From positions 1 through 27,810 of the forward strand of contig DCGI01000041.1 in NCBI GenBank assembly GCA_002315475.1: DNA of 27,810 nucleotides. Direction: 5' to 3'. The notes under the pieces are model-generated. The model ran no database searches. It was not told the DNA's origin and was given only the letters and a program-made list of their open reading frames with translations. The stretch is from Christensenella sp. UBA1782. Its GTDB lineage: Bacteria > Bacillota > Clostridia > Christensenellales > DTU072. The stretch's first letter is position 1; each line of letters opens with the position of its first letter. The translations under genes and the position numbers were made by a program. Positions 15,244 through 24,859 of the stretch are shown here, in pieces.

Positions 15244-16490
15244 TATAATCCTAAAACTCTTTCAGCCCAGGCAATTTTGGCACAGCAACAGCATATTTCC
15301 ATCGCTTTGCTTAATTCCTCTAAGGGCGGGAGGGTGGGGGCAATACGAACGTTGCTGTCGAGCGGATCCTTTTTGTACGGGAAAGTCGCCCCTGCACCGG
15401 TAAATACTACGCCGACCTCGGCGGCAAGTTGCACCGTCTTTTTTGCCGTTCCTTCGGGTAAATCGCAACTGATAAAATATCCCCCTTTCGGAACCGTCCA
15501 TTTTGCTAAATCGCTTAAGGATTCTTGTAATATATCCAAAACTTTTTGGAATTTCGGATGCAATATTTCCGCTTGTTTATCCATTTGTAACCGAATCCCT
15601 TCTGCATTTTTGAAGAATAAAACGTGGGCAAGCTGAACCAATTTGTTAGGGCCTATCATTTGATATCCCATCAATTTTTTCAGTGCGGTAAGATTTTTTT
15701 CGGATGAAATCATGAATGCAAGTCCCGCTCCGGCAAAAGAAATCTTACTTGTAGAACCGAAAATATAACAAATATCTTCGTTGTTGTATTTTTTGGCTTC
15801 TTCCAAAAGATTTTTCAACGGCACGTCTTCCGATAAATAATGTACGCCGTATGCGTTATCCCAATAAATACGAAAGTCTTTTGCAGCAGGTTGTAATTTT
15901 GCAAATCTTTCCACCGTTTCGTCGGAATAAACAACCCCTTGCGGATTGCTGTATTTCGGTACGCACCAAATCCCTTTTACGGAGGGATCTTGACACCATT
16001 TTTCCACCAAATCCATATCGGGACCGTTTTCGTCCATCGGTATATTGATCATCTCGAAGCCGAATAATTCGGTAATGGCAAAATGTCTGTCGTATCCGGG
16101 AACGGGACAAAGCCATTTTAGTTTTCCTTGTGCGTTCATCGGTTTTTCACCGCCGAAACCGAATTGTAATCCCCTTTGTATGGTGTCGTACATTAATGTC
16201 AAACTGGAGTTTCCGATGACCATGATTTCTTTTTCGTCCACTTGATACAAATCGGCAAAAAGCTTTTTTGCTTCGGGAATACCGTCTAAAATGCCGTAGT
16301 TTCGATAGTCTTGAATGCCCGTTTCGCCAACGTCGTCGGGTAATACTCGTAAAAGTCCCGTACTTAAATCCAACTGTTCTCTACAAGGCTTCCCGCGTGC
16401 CATGTTCAACTTTAAGTTTTCCGAAGCGTATTTTTCGTATTTCTTTCTTTCTTCCTGCAAAATGATTTTTGCATCTTCCGTCGTAAACAT
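15243..16490 (-). CDS. Class I aminotransferase, aspartate aminotransferase 1c/MocR-like type
   Basis: PLP-dependent aminotransferase of 415 residues. It shows the features of the aspartate aminotransferase 1c group (as in Corynebacterium AspT): LNMARGKPCREQLDLS near the start, YRNYGILDGIPEAKKLFADL, the CVPKYSNPQGVVYSDET motif, WDNAYGVHYL with the PLP-binding Asp, and the lysine segment IFGSTSKISFAGAGLAF. The likely reaction is transfer of the aspartate amino group to 2-oxoglutarate; substrate preference is inferred from the group. The ATG at 16490 has GGAG eight bases upstream. It follows der by 11 bases, so it is probably the last gene of a DUF512-der-aminotransferase transcript. Confidence 0.9.
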   Translation of the reverse strand: MFTTEDAKIILQEERKKYEKYASENLKLNMARGKPCREQLDLSTGLLRVLPDDVGETGIQDYRNYGILDGIPEAKKLFADLYQVDEKEIMVIGNSSLTLMYDTIQRGLQFGFGGEKPMNAQGKLKWLCPVPGYDRHFAITELFGFEMINIPMDENGPDMDLVEKWCQDPSVKGIWCVPKYSNPQGVVYSDETVERFAKLQPAAKDFRIYWDNAYGVHYLSEDVPLKNLLEEAKKYNNEDICYIFGSTSKISFAGAGLAFMISSEKNLTALKKLMGYQMIGPNKLVQLAHVLFFKNAEGIRLQMDKQAEILHPKFQKVLDILQESLSDLAKWTVPKGGYFISCDLPEGTAKKTVQLAAEVGVVFTGAGATFPYKKDPLDSNVRIAPTLPPLEELSKAMEICCCCAKIAWAERVLGL

Positions 16491-16501
16491 TTTCCAAACT
16501 C

Positions 16502-17821
16502 CTAAATATCTTCGCTGTTTTTGTTTCTGACTCGAATCCGAATCGGCGTACCCGAAAAGTCAAAGGCTTTTCGAAGGGCATTTTCCAAATACCGTTTATA
16601 GGAAAAGTGCATAATGGTTTCGTCGTTCACAAACAAGGTGAAAGTAGGAGGAGCCACCATCGTTTGCGTGGTATAATAGACACGCAATTTTTTACCGTTA
16701 TAGTTCGGCGGTTCATTGACGCTCATGGCGTCTTGCAAAATGTCGTTCAAAACCCCCGTCGCAATTTTTCTATTGGCATTGGTAAAGACTTGTTCCAAAG
16801 CGCCGATAACTTGTGATACTCTTTGTCCCGTAAGTGCACTGATAAACAACGGTTTATAGTAGCTCATGAATTTTAATTCTTCTTCCAAAGAAGCTTTGTA
16901 TCCCTCCGTCGTAAAGGTATCCTTTTCGATTTTATCCCATTTGTTTATCAAAATGATCGAAGGTTTATTGCTTTCATGCACCAAACCGCAAATTTTCACG
17001 TCCTGTTCGGAAAGGGATTCTCCCGCATCCAAAACGATGGCGACGGCGTCCGCCCGTCGAATGGCTTCGATGGAACGAACGACGCTGTAGTATTCCACGT
17101 CTTCTACCACTTTGTTCTTCTTGCGTATTCCCGCGGTATCAATAATCACGTATTTTTTACCATTATAGGTAAACGGCGTATCAATGGCATCCCGCGTAGT
17201 ACCTGCCATATCGCTGACGATAACACGATTAAAACCAAGAATTTTGTTGACTAAACTGCTTTTTCCCACGTTCGGTTTGCCTACGACGGCTATCTTAAAG
17301 GCTCCGTCATCGGGTTCTATTTCTTCTCGGGACGGAAAATACGCAACGACGGCGTCTAACAAATCCCCCAAGTTTAACGCCTGTTCGGCAGAAATCCCGA
17401 TAGGCTCCCCCAATCCCAAAGCGTAAAAATCATACGTTGCATCCATTTTCCCGTTATCTAATTTATTGACGGCAAGGACAATGGGTTTTCGGGACATTCT
17501 TAAAATATCCGCTACGTCGTAATCGTCGGAAATCAAACCGCTTTTTCCGTCGACGATAAATAAAATGACGTCGGCAAGATCTACGGCGAGTTCGGCTTGT
17601 TGCCGAATATGCCGCCACATTACGTCTTCCGATTTCAATTCGATACCGCCGGTATCAATCATGGTAAAAGTATAGCCGCACCACTCGGCATCGGCATAGA
17701 TTCTGTCCCTCGTGACGCCGGGTGTATCTTCGACGATACTGATTCTTTTCCCCGCCACTCTGTTAAAAAAAGTCGACTTCCCGACATTCGGTCGCCCGAC
17801 CACTGCTACCAAAGGTTTCAC
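16502..17821 (-). CDS. der: Ribosome assembly GTPase Der (EngA)
   Basis: Tandem-GTPase factor needed for 50S subunit assembly. The 439 residues contain the first G domain (GRPNVGKST 9-17, DTGG near 57, NKLD near 119), the second (GKPNVGKSS 181-189, DTAG near 228, NKWD near 293) and the C-terminal KH-like domain ending in a basic tail (RIRVRNKNSEDI). The start is GTG, with GGAGG seven bases ahead lying inside the end of the upstream gene and only four bases between the genes. The pairing of der with a DUF512 gene is common in clostridia. Confidence 0.97.
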   Translation of the reverse strand: MKPLVAVVGRPNVGKSTFFNRVAGKRISIVEDTPGVTRDRIYADAEWCGYTFTMIDTGGIELKSEDVMWRHIRQQAELAVDLADVILFIVDGKSGLISDDYDVADILRMSRKPIVLAVNKLDNGKMDATYDFYALGLGEPIGISAEQALNLGDLLDAVVAYFPSREEIEPDDGAFKIAVVGKPNVGKSSLVNKILGFNRVIVSDMAGTTRDAIDTPFTYNGKKYVIIDTAGIRKKNKVVEDVEYYSVVRSIEAIRRADAVAIVLDAGESLSEQDVKICGLVHESNKPSIILINKWDKIEKDTFTTEGYKASLEEELKFMSYYKPLFISALTGQRVSQVIGALEQVFTNANRKIATGVLNDILQDAMSVNEPPNYNGKKLRVYYTTQTMVAPPTFTLFVNDETIMHFSYKRYLENALRKAFDFSGTPIRIRVRNKNSEDI

Positions 17822-17825
17822 CTTC

Positions 17826-19100
17826 TTACCTCCCGCGTGTTACCGCCCGCACGAATCCGTCTCCGCTCGCTTGCGATACCACGATTTTCTTTCCTAATCT
17901 TTTTGATACTTCTTCTACCGTCATATTGTCGAGAAATTGATTTCCGAATTCCTTTAACATAACCGACGGAATCATATAATAACGGTCTTTCGTCTTTTGT
18001 TTCCCGTATTGTTTCAGAATATCGGTAGCCGTAACCAAACCCGTTACGGTAACGCTTTCTCCGAAAAACTCGTTTTTCACGACGTAAATGTTTATGTGCA
18101 GACGGGGATATTTCTTTTCCAAAATTTCTTTGGCTTTTTGCATGGTGCTTTCCCCACTGACGCCCGTAAACACACCGACCGTTCTCCAAACAAGCTTGGG
18201 TGCCGACAGTAAAGCATCTTCCATATCTTCAAAAAACTTGGCGATAAGTCCTACGCCGTTTTCGATTTGGTCGTAATTACCGTAGTACGACGCACTCGGC
18301 ACGTCCATACCTGCCCTTTGATACATTTCATCCGAACAATAACAAAAATACCGATGTCGTTCGTAAAACCGTTCGCATAAAGTGATGGCGTTTGCCGCTT
18401 CTTCTTTTGTAACGGGATGCAATGCGGGAAGATTTTCTCGATGTTTCGTCAACCCTACGGGAACGACTGCCACCGTTTCCACACCGGCATCATAGAGTTC
18501 TTCCAAAGATTTTTGCAAGACGGCTCCGTCGTTGACCCCGCCGACCATGACGATTTGCGTATGCAGACGGATCCCACCCGCAATCAATCTCTTCATAAAG
18601 GCAAGTTGGTCGAAATCCTTTCGACACCGAAGCATCTTTTTCTGCACTTCTTTGTCGGTCGCATGCACCGAAATGTAGAGGGGCGAAAGTTTATAATACA
18701 ATATCCTTTCTATATCTTTCTCTTGTAAATTCGTTCCCGTAATATAAGAACCGCAAGTAAAACTCAATCGGTAATCGTCGTCTTTGACGTAAAGGGTTTT
18801 ACGAAGTCCTTTCGGCAGTTGCGCAACGAAACAAAAAATACAATTATTTCCGCAGGAACGAGGGGTGATTTCCACACTTTCGTCAAAGGATAAACCCAAA
18901 GTGCCGCCTTCGTTTCGGAAAGAAACCGTTTTCTTCTCTCCGTTCCGCACAAAGGTTATTTCCCCTTCTTCCAAACTGTCTGCGAAAATATAATCCAATA
19001 TATCCGTAAAAGGACGTCCCGAAAACGACAGTACGTCATCTCCCGTTTGTAAAACGTCAAAAAGAATACCGTCCTCCGAAATTGCCGTAATTTTTGCCAT
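17826..19100 (-). CDS. DUF512 family protein with radical-SAM-like cluster motif and PDZ-like N-terminus
   Basis: A 424-residue protein of the clostridial DUF512 family, usually encoded next to der. The first 60 residues look PDZ-like; C83-G-N-N-C87-I-F-C90 is a CX3CX2C motif as in radical SAM enzymes, followed by an AdoMet-radical barrel-like region (YISVHATD near 141, IVMVGGVNDG near 174) and the DUF512 domain in the C-terminal half. The presence of the cluster motif suggests a redox or radical reaction; substrate is unknown. The conserved start MAKITAISEDG fixes the ATG at 19100, yet no ribosome site precedes it, only an AT repeat, and the predicted transcription start falls on or next to the ATG. 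Confidence 0.92.
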   Translation of the reverse strand: MAKITAISEDGILFDVLQTGDDVLSFSGRPFTDILDYIFADSLEEGEITFVRNGEKKTVSFRNEGGTLGLSFDESVEITPRSCGNNCIFCFVAQLPKGLRKTLYVKDDDYRLSFTCGSYITGTNLQEKDIERILYYKLSPLYISVHATDKEVQKKMLRCRKDFDQLAFMKRLIAGGIRLHTQIVMVGGVNDGAVLQKSLEELYDAGVETVAVVPVGLTKHRENLPALHPVTKEEAANAITLCERFYERHRYFCYCSDEMYQRAGMDVPSASYYGNYDQIENGVGLIAKFFEDMEDALLSAPKLVWRTVGVFTGVSGESTMQKAKEILEKKYPRLHINIYVVKNEFFGESVTVTGLVTATDILKQYGKQKTKDRYYMIPSVMLKEFGNQFLDNMTVEEVSKRLGKKIVVSQASGDGFVRAVTRGR

Positions 19101-19106
19101 ATATAT

Positions 19107-19135
19107 ATTATTATATATTTATGGAAAAAAGTCAA
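19107..19135 (-). promoter_or_regulatory. Promoter of the DUF512-der operon (leaderless)
   Basis: TTGACT (19130-19135) on the minus strand with an AT-only -10: AATAAT (19107-19112) at 17 bases, or TATAAT (19110-19115) at 14. Either places the transcription start between about 19103 and 19100, at the start codon, with no room for a Shine-Dalgarno site. Confidence 0.6.
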
Positions 19136-19144
19136 AGCTTTCGC

Positions 19145-19172
19145 TTGTAAAAAATTCTACAAATGTTATAAT
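19145..19172 (+). promoter_or_regulatory. Extended -10 promoter of rqcH (leaderless)
   Basis: TTGTAA (19145-19150), 16 bases, then TGTTATAAT with a perfect TATAAT (19167-19172) and the TGn extension. Six bases separate the -10 from the ATG, so the first transcribed base is predicted to be the A of the start codon (19179). Confidence 0.7.
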
Positions 19173-19178
19173 TGTATC

Positions 19179-20828
19179 ATGCCTATCGACGTAATCACTC
19201 TAAAAGCCATAGCAACCGAACTGAACGAAAGTATTTCGGGGGGAAGAATCGAAAAAATCTATCAGCCCGAAGTCGACGAAGTGACCTTTTTCATAAAAAA
19301 AGCTTCCTGCGTTCGGCAGTTGGTCGTAAGTGCCAACCCTTCGCACCCGAGAATGCACCTTTCCTCCCAAAAAAAGGAGAATGCTCTAAACGCACCGGCA
19401 TTCTGCATGCTACTCAGAAAGCACCTAATCGGTTGCGCCGTCCGTTCCGTCGGTATCTTTAACTGCGACCGTATTATCAAAGTGGAATTGGAAGGCAAAA
19501 GCGAATTAAAAGACAATAAAAAGTTTTTTCTCATCTGCGAATTGATGGGAAGGTATTCCAATATCATTTTGACGACGGACACCTTGCTCATCATAGACGC
19601 CGTCCGCAGGATTCATTTTGACCAAAGTACCACCCGCTATATTCTACCCAATCTTCCCTACGTATTTCAACCGCAAACCAGAACGACGTTTAACCAAAAA
19701 GAAGAACTCATGCGGTTTTTTTCGGAAACGACAGAACTTTCTTCCGAACTATTATTGAAAAACATCAGCGGCATCGGGAAAGAATCGGCATTGGAAATCG
19801 AAAAAGCCGAGTGTCCCGAAAAAAAACTTTTTGAACTGATAGACAGCAACGCACAACCTACCTACCGCCCTTCCCTTCTTTATAAAAACGGAAAGCCGAA
19901 AGACTTTTTCGTTTACCCGTACCATACCGTTACGGGGGAATGGGAAACCTATCCTACTTTGAACGAAGCACTGGACGTGTATTACACCAATTACGACGGC
20001 GAAGACCGAAAAAAAGCTTCGGCGAAGACGGTAACAACGATATTAAAACGATTGCAATCCAAAACGGACAGACGGATTCAAGATAACGAAAACAAACTGA
20101 AAGAATGGGAAAAAGCCGAAGCCATACGGCGTAAAGGCGAATTCATCACTTGTTATCATTATCTCATCAAACCAAGAGACACCGTTCTAATTTGTAGCGA
20201 CTACTACGAAAATAAAGAAATTTCCATCGACATTGACTCGAATTTGACGCCGTCGCAAAATGCACAGGTTTATTATAAAAAATACAACAAGCTAAAACGA
20301 ACCAAAGAAATTGCCGAAAAACAATTAGAAGAATTGTATCAACAACGTGATTATTTAACCGGTTTGGCGGTAGCCGTAGAGAATTGTTCTCTAAAACTTG
20401 AATTTGAAGAAATCCTCAACGAACTCAATCAAATAGGTGGTTTTGCAAAAAAGGACGTCAAGAAGAACAAAGTAAAACCTTCGGCTCCGACGCATATCGT
20501 TCTTGACGGTTTGGATGTATATTACGGAAAAAACAACGTACAAAACGCACAAGTGACTTTTGACATCGGCGACTCCGGCGATATATGGATGCACACCAAA
20601 AATCATCATGGTGCCCATTTGATAATAAAGGGGCAACCCTCCGAAGAAACCCTCTTAAAATGCGCCCGTATCGTGGCGTATTACAGTGAAGCGAGGGAAA
20701 GCAGTAAGGTCGAAGTGGATTATACCAAGAGAAAATTCGTCAAAAAAATACCGTCTTCCTTGCCGGGTTTGGTTACTTATACCGAGTATAAAACCATTCT
20801 TTGCGAGCCAAGTTTACCGCAAGAATAA
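19179..20828 (+). CDS. rqcH: Ribosome quality control factor RqcH (NFACT / fibronectin-binding-like)
   Basis: RqcH binds stalled 50S-peptidyl-tRNA complexes and recruits tRNA-Ala to add C-terminal alanine tails. The 549-residue product shows the NFACT layout: NFACT-N (1-130) with the conserved opening MPIDVITLKAIATEL and D97-R98, the residues shown in Bacillus subtilis to be needed for Ala-tailing; helix-hairpin-helix region (about 190-215); a coiled coil (about 285-410) for ribosome contact; and the C-terminal NFACT-R domain with DIWMHTKNHHGAHLII (about 467-482). It is a single-gene unit, divergent from the DUF512 gene, and lacks a ribosome binding site, in line with the predicted leaderless mRNA. 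Older annotations call such proteins fibronectin-binding. Confidence 0.95.
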   Translation: MPIDVITLKAIATELNESISGGRIEKIYQPEVDEVTFFIKKASCVRQLVVSANPSHPRMHLSSQKKENALNAPAFCMLLRKHLIGCAVRSVGIFNCDRIIKVELEGKSELKDNKKFFLICELMGRYSNIILTTDTLLIIDAVRRIHFDQSTTRYILPNLPYVFQPQTRTTFNQKEELMRFFSETTELSSELLLKNISGIGKESALEIEKAECPEKKLFELIDSNAQPTYRPSLLYKNGKPKDFFVYPYHTVTGEWETYPTLNEALDVYYTNYDGEDRKKASAKTVTTILKRLQSKTDRRIQDNENKLKEWEKAEAIRRKGEFITCYHYLIKPRDTVLICSDYYENKEISIDIDSNLTPSQNAQVYYKKYNKLKRTKEIAEKQLEELYQQRDYLTGLAVAVENCSLKLEFEEILNELNQIGGFAKKDVKKNKVKPSAPTHIVLDGLDVYYGKNNVQNAQVTFDIGDSGDIWMHTKNHHGAHLIIKGQPSEETLLKCARIVAYYSEARESSKVEVDYTKRKFVKKIPSSLPGLVTYTEYKTILCEPSLPQE

Positions 20829-20866
20829 AAAAAAATCCTTTTTCCGAGCGGAAAAAGGATTTTTTC
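20829..20866. terminator. Strong bidirectional terminator between rqcH and the mannosidase gene
   Basis: A 16-bp uninterrupted stem (20830-20845 with 20850-20865) with a GAGC loop, A-rich on the left and T-rich on the right, directly after the rqcH stop. It ends both convergent transcription units. Confidence 0.93.
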
Positions 20867-20880
20867 ATGAAAAAGGTTTA

Positions 20881-23760
20881 TTATAATTCGAACAAGAAAG
20901 TTTTTATCTCGAACGGCAGAAAACGAAGCTGATTCAAGTCTACTTTGTTTTCGCCTTCTTCCTGTAAATTGGTCTCAACAACTTTTTTGTAGGTAAAGCA
21001 AGGTTCCATCGACGCAAAGGTTTCTTTCCCGACGGGTTCATATACGCGAACGGCAACGGTTTTTCCTTCGTCGCCCTTTTTGATGACCTCGCATACGACA
21101 TCCCCCGAAACGTTTATCGTCGCAGGAACGGTTCCTTCGATAAAGTACGGCTCTAAATTCAAAGCGTAGGCTTTTTCGACTACGTTCATGCCGAAAACGC
21201 CTTGATACGGATATATCGCTAAGGTAAAGGTTTGTTCCCCTCTGTCGGCTTTTTTGTCGGGATAAATCGGATTTCTTACCAACGTTTGACTGACCAATCC
21301 CTCTTTCACGCGGCTACCGTATTTACAGTCGTTCAAAAATGCAATACCTTGTTTGCCGTCGTTCAAATCAAAATACTTATGAGAACATATTTCATAACGA
21401 GCTTTTTCCAAAGACGTCTTATCTTTCGTCGTCCTTTTCAAATTACCGTATTGAATGTCGCAAGTAACTTCATCCGCCCAAACGGTCGGACGTGCGTCAC
21501 ATCGAATTTGGTGATGACGTCTGTTCAACAAAGCGGTATTTTCGATTTTAACTAGTTTGGAGTCGGCAAATATCGTTATTTTTTGTTTTACGAAGGAATG
21601 TCCGAAACGAAGTTCTTGTGTGCGAATTAAAGCATTTCCGATTATTTTCGTATCTACAGATACACATTCAAAGGAAAAATGCGGAAGTTTGCGATACCAT
21701 CGAGCAATTTCCCAAGCATTAAAGAAAATTCTCGGATCAAAATAGATTCGCATCATATTAAATCGTCCTAAGTCTTTCTTTTGCTCTTTATCGAATAAAG
21801 AAAAGCTACCGTCACTCTCGAAAGCTAAACGAATACGATCGTTTTCCATGTCGTATTTTCCGACGTGCAAGGTAGTGTTTTTATCGGTTATTTTTTCAAA
21901 GGTGCAAGAAGAACGAGGTTGTGCCTGTACTTGATAGCAAGTATCTCCCAGCACAAAGTTTCCGTTTACGGGAACGGGTGCGGGATTGTACAGACTCTTT
22001 TCGCCGCCGAGTATTGATATGGCTTTCTTGCTCATTTCTTCGATTTCCGCCATCAATTCTTCTTGATGTTTGTTACCTTCTTGATAGACTCTCCCGATAC
22101 TCGAACCGGGCAAAGAGTCGTGGAATTGGTAGAAAAGTACGTCTTCCCACAGTTTACGAATTTTCTCTTGCGGGTACTCTCCGTTCTTAACGTAGACGGC
22201 GGACCATAATCTTTCAAGATTTTCCAACAAAAATTCCAATTTTCTGTTGTACTTTTTCATCTTTCCTTGTGTGGTATACGTTCCTTGATGCTTTTCGAGG
22301 TACAATTCTCCTTGATAGGAAGGTAATTCATAGTTTTCTTTGCGCAAGTCTTCAAAGAATTTTTCGGCACCCGAAAAACGAACGGCGGGTTTATCGGTTT
22401 TCGCACTTCTTTGAATCATCTCTAATTGCAATTCGCTCGGGCCGCCGCCGCCGTCCCCGATACCGAATTCAAACAGTAATTTTTTCACATTGGGTTCGGT
22501 ATTCAATTCGTGCGTTTCCGACCATTCGGCAGGAGTTCCGTCCATATTGTAGTTTCCCGACGGAGGCATGTGCACCAAAACTTCACTGTTGTCGATTCCT
22601 CTCCATCGGAACGTGTGATAAGGAAACTTATTCCAATTATTCCAACTCAGTTTTATAGTCATAAAATTATGAACACCCGATTTTGAAAGAATTTGCGGTA
22701 AATTTCCGTTATAACCGAAAACGTCGGGAAGCCAACACATATCGGAACGAAAACCGAAGTTTTCCTTCCAAAACATTTGTCCGTACTTGATTTGACGTAC
22801 CAAAGCTTCTCCGCCGGAAAGGTTGGTATCGGCTTCCACCCACATGGCTCCCTGCGGTTCGATTCTGCCCGCTTGAATTTCCTCTTTAATTTTTTCAAAC
22901 AATTCGGGTTGTTGTTCTTTTATCCACGCAAACTGTTGCGGTTGACTTGCTCCGTAGACGTATCCGTCATAGGTGTGAATGTTGTTGATTTGATTGGTAA
23001 AGGTTCTTACGCTTTTACGCATGGTTTCTCGTTTCGGCCATAACCATACCAAATCCAAGTGGGAGTGACCGACGGCATAAAATTCCACGTCCTTCTCCCC
23101 TTGATAGGTTTGAATAATCGGTTTTACTACCGATTCGGCGGCGTCGATTTCGTTCTTTTTGAAATATTCGAAGGCTTTGTCGGCGGCATCGTATAACTCG
23201 TCTTTTTTATACGTTATACAAAGATATGCCAAGTATAAATAATCGTAATAAAATTCCTTAACGGAACGGTTAATTTTTACGACGTTGACACCGAAAACAA
23301 TACCCATACAACGCAGTCCGTTATAGCCGGCGTCGATATAAAAATCGATTGTGCCGTTTTCGGAAACTTTTTCCAAAGGCAAAAGAGTCTTTGCGGGGTG
23401 AGCTTGTAACAAATTCGTATAACTTCCGAATTTGCTCGTCATACCCAAGAAAGGAACACCGTTTTTGTCATATACGATTCCTTCTCCCGTAATGTTGGTT
23501 ATGACGGCTAAATCTTTGTCGGCATACCCTGCCGGGACTTTTCCCGTAATATGAAATTGTGCGCAGGTAAAGGAATGTCCTTTCGCCCAAATCTCACCTT
23601 TCTTTGCCGTATGATATGTACCTTGATTTTGAGAGAACGGTTCTTTGTCGGTAGCTACCGATACAGAAAGTTCCGAAATCTTCGTATAGCATTGATTCCG
23701 TATTACGGCAAGCTTTGCCATAAATTCCGGTCTGAAAAGCATTTTTAACGATGCAGGCAT
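20881..23760 (-). CDS. Alpha-mannosidase, GH38 family
   Basis: Retaining zinc-dependent alpha-mannosidase of 959 residues, with no signal peptide, so probably cytoplasmic. The catalytic domain carries GHSHLDLVWLWPKRET (231-246; H234 and D236 as zinc ligands) and CWLPDVFGYNGNLPQ (342-356; D346 is the likely nucleophile), followed by the middle helical domain (about 480-590) and the beta-rich C-terminal domains. The overall layout is like the cytosolic MAN2C1 type. The ATG at 23760 has AAAGGAG six bases upstream. It follows manA by 11 bases and is the last gene of a mannose-directed operon, so it most likely trims alpha-mannosyl units from imported oligosaccharides. Linkage preference cannot be read from sequence. 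Confidence 0.94.
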   Translation of the reverse strand: MPASLKMLFRPEFMAKLAVIRNQCYTKISELSVSVATDKEPFSQNQGTYHTAKKGEIWAKGHSFTCAQFHITGKVPAGYADKDLAVITNITGEGIVYDKNGVPFLGMTSKFGSYTNLLQAHPAKTLLPLEKVSENGTIDFYIDAGYNGLRCMGIVFGVNVVKINRSVKEFYYDYLYLAYLCITYKKDELYDAADKAFEYFKKNEIDAAESVVKPIIQTYQGEKDVEFYAVGHSHLDLVWLWPKRETMRKSVRTFTNQINNIHTYDGYVYGASQPQQFAWIKEQQPELFEKIKEEIQAGRIEPQGAMWVEADTNLSGGEALVRQIKYGQMFWKENFGFRSDMCWLPDVFGYNGNLPQILSKSGVHNFMTIKLSWNNWNKFPYHTFRWRGIDNSEVLVHMPPSGNYNMDGTPAEWSETHELNTEPNVKKLLFEFGIGDGGGGPSELQLEMIQRSAKTDKPAVRFSGAEKFFEDLRKENYELPSYQGELYLEKHQGTYTTQGKMKKYNRKLEFLLENLERLWSAVYVKNGEYPQEKIRKLWEDVLFYQFHDSLPGSSIGRVYQEGNKHQEELMAEIEEMSKKAISILGGEKSLYNPAPVPVNGNFVLGDTCYQVQAQPRSSCTFEKITDKNTTLHVGKYDMENDRIRLAFESDGSFSLFDKEQKKDLGRFNMMRIYFDPRIFFNAWEIARWYRKLPHFSFECVSVDTKIIGNALIRTQELRFGHSFVKQKITIFADSKLVKIENTALLNRRHHQIRCDARPTVWADEVTCDIQYGNLKRTTKDKTSLEKARYEICSHKYFDLNDGKQGIAFLNDCKYGSRVKEGLVSQTLVRNPIYPDKKADRGEQTFTLAIYPYQGVFGMNVVEKAYALNLEPYFIEGTVPATINVSGDVVCEVIKKGDEGKTVAVRVYEPVGKETFASMEPCFTYKKVVETNLQEEGENKVDLNQLRFLPFEIKTFLFEL

Positions 23761-23771
23761 TTTTTACTCCT

Positions 23772-24836
23772 TTATTGTTTACTGGGCAAACATTCTACGA
23801 ACGTTGCATTTTGCGACGTTATCGTAAACTTGTTTTCGGCGGCATAGGGTAAGAAGAAATAGTCCCCTTTTATCATCTTTTTGGAGTATCCCTCGCCGAC
23901 GATTTCGGCTTCGCCTTCCAACAGTATCCAAACGCTCGGTCCGTACGTCATGGTATACTTTCCGCCGTTTTGTATGGTGTATCTGTTTTCCGCAAAGCAA
24001 GGCGTATCCTCGTAAGTAATCAAATTCTCGATTTTTACAAAACCGTCGTCCGAAGCGATTTTCGGCGTGATTTTTGCCACGTCCAGAGCCTTTTGTCCGT
24101 ACAAGTCAAAATTAAAGCATCGCAAAGCGGTCATTTTGTCTAAACCGATATATTCTTCTTCGTAGGAAATATGATAGTCTCCGCACCAACGTTCGGGTTG
24201 AATGGTAAAATCGGTAGGTTCTTGCACTTCGATAATGGTACAGCCGGCTCCGATAGCGTGAATCAAACCGGCGGTAATGATATACATATCGCCGACTTTG
24301 GCGTCGACCACGCCCAAAATAGAAGACATAATATCTTTTTCTTTTTCGCTTCTTTCTTCGTATTCGGATAAGGTATTTATATCGATTTGGTCTTTGAACC
24401 CGAAATAGATTTTGGCACCCGGTCTTGTTCCCACGACAAGCCAAGCTTCGGTTTTTCCGTATTCGCTATGGAAATATTCCCGTGAAAACGCTTTGGTGGG
24501 GTGAACCTGTACGGGCAAACGAATTTGACTATCCAAAAATTTTACCAAGCAATCGTACTTTCTGCCACCGAGTAAAGCATCGGGGTATTCGTTTAGAAGG
24601 TCGTCAAAAAATTCGCCGCTGCCTTCCACAACGGAAACGCCGTCTCTCGGCCCGAAGTATTTCGGATTGATGGCTTTTACTTTACTGGCAACCCATTCTT
24701 CGGGAAACATACTGTCGCCCTTCATTTCGCTGTTAAACACTTCAAAACCTTTTCCGCCCAAATAAACGCGGAATACTCTGTTTTCTTTAAAGAAAATCGG
24801 TTGTTTCACCGTATTGTTAGTAGTTTCTTGATTCAT
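23772..24836 (-). CDS. manA: Mannose-6-phosphate isomerase, class I
   Basis: Zinc-dependent isomerase converting mannose-6-phosphate to fructose-6-phosphate. The 354-residue product has the cupin-type active site: Q110-V-H112 in LPVQVHPTKAF, E130 in GKTEAWLVVG, and H193 in AGLIHAIGAGCTIIEVQEPTD. The C-terminal part (MTYGPSVWILLEGEAEI to the end) is a second cupin-like beta domain. The usual arginine segment after the EVQEPTD motif reads FTIQPERW, a variant of the common TYR form. GGAG lies seven bases before the ATG. Its place between two glycoside hydrolase genes shows that mannose is a product of the operon, since ManA would feed it into glycolysis after phosphorylation by an enzyme not encoded here. 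Confidence 0.94.
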   Translation of the reverse strand: MNQETTNNTVKQPIFFKENRVFRVYLGGKGFEVFNSEMKGDSMFPEEWVASKVKAINPKYFGPRDGVSVVEGSGEFFDDLLNEYPDALLGGRKYDCLVKFLDSQIRLPVQVHPTKAFSREYFHSEYGKTEAWLVVGTRPGAKIYFGFKDQIDINTLSEYEERSEKEKDIMSSILGVVDAKVGDMYIITAGLIHAIGAGCTIIEVQEPTDFTIQPERWCGDYHISYEEEYIGLDKMTALRCFNFDLYGQKALDVAKITPKIASDDGFVKIENLITYEDTPCFAENRYTIQNGGKYTMTYGPSVWILLEGEAEIVGEGYSKKMIKGDYFFLPYAAENKFTITSQNATFVECLPSKQ

Positions 24837-24859
24837 ACTTTTTCTCCAATAAAATTTAT

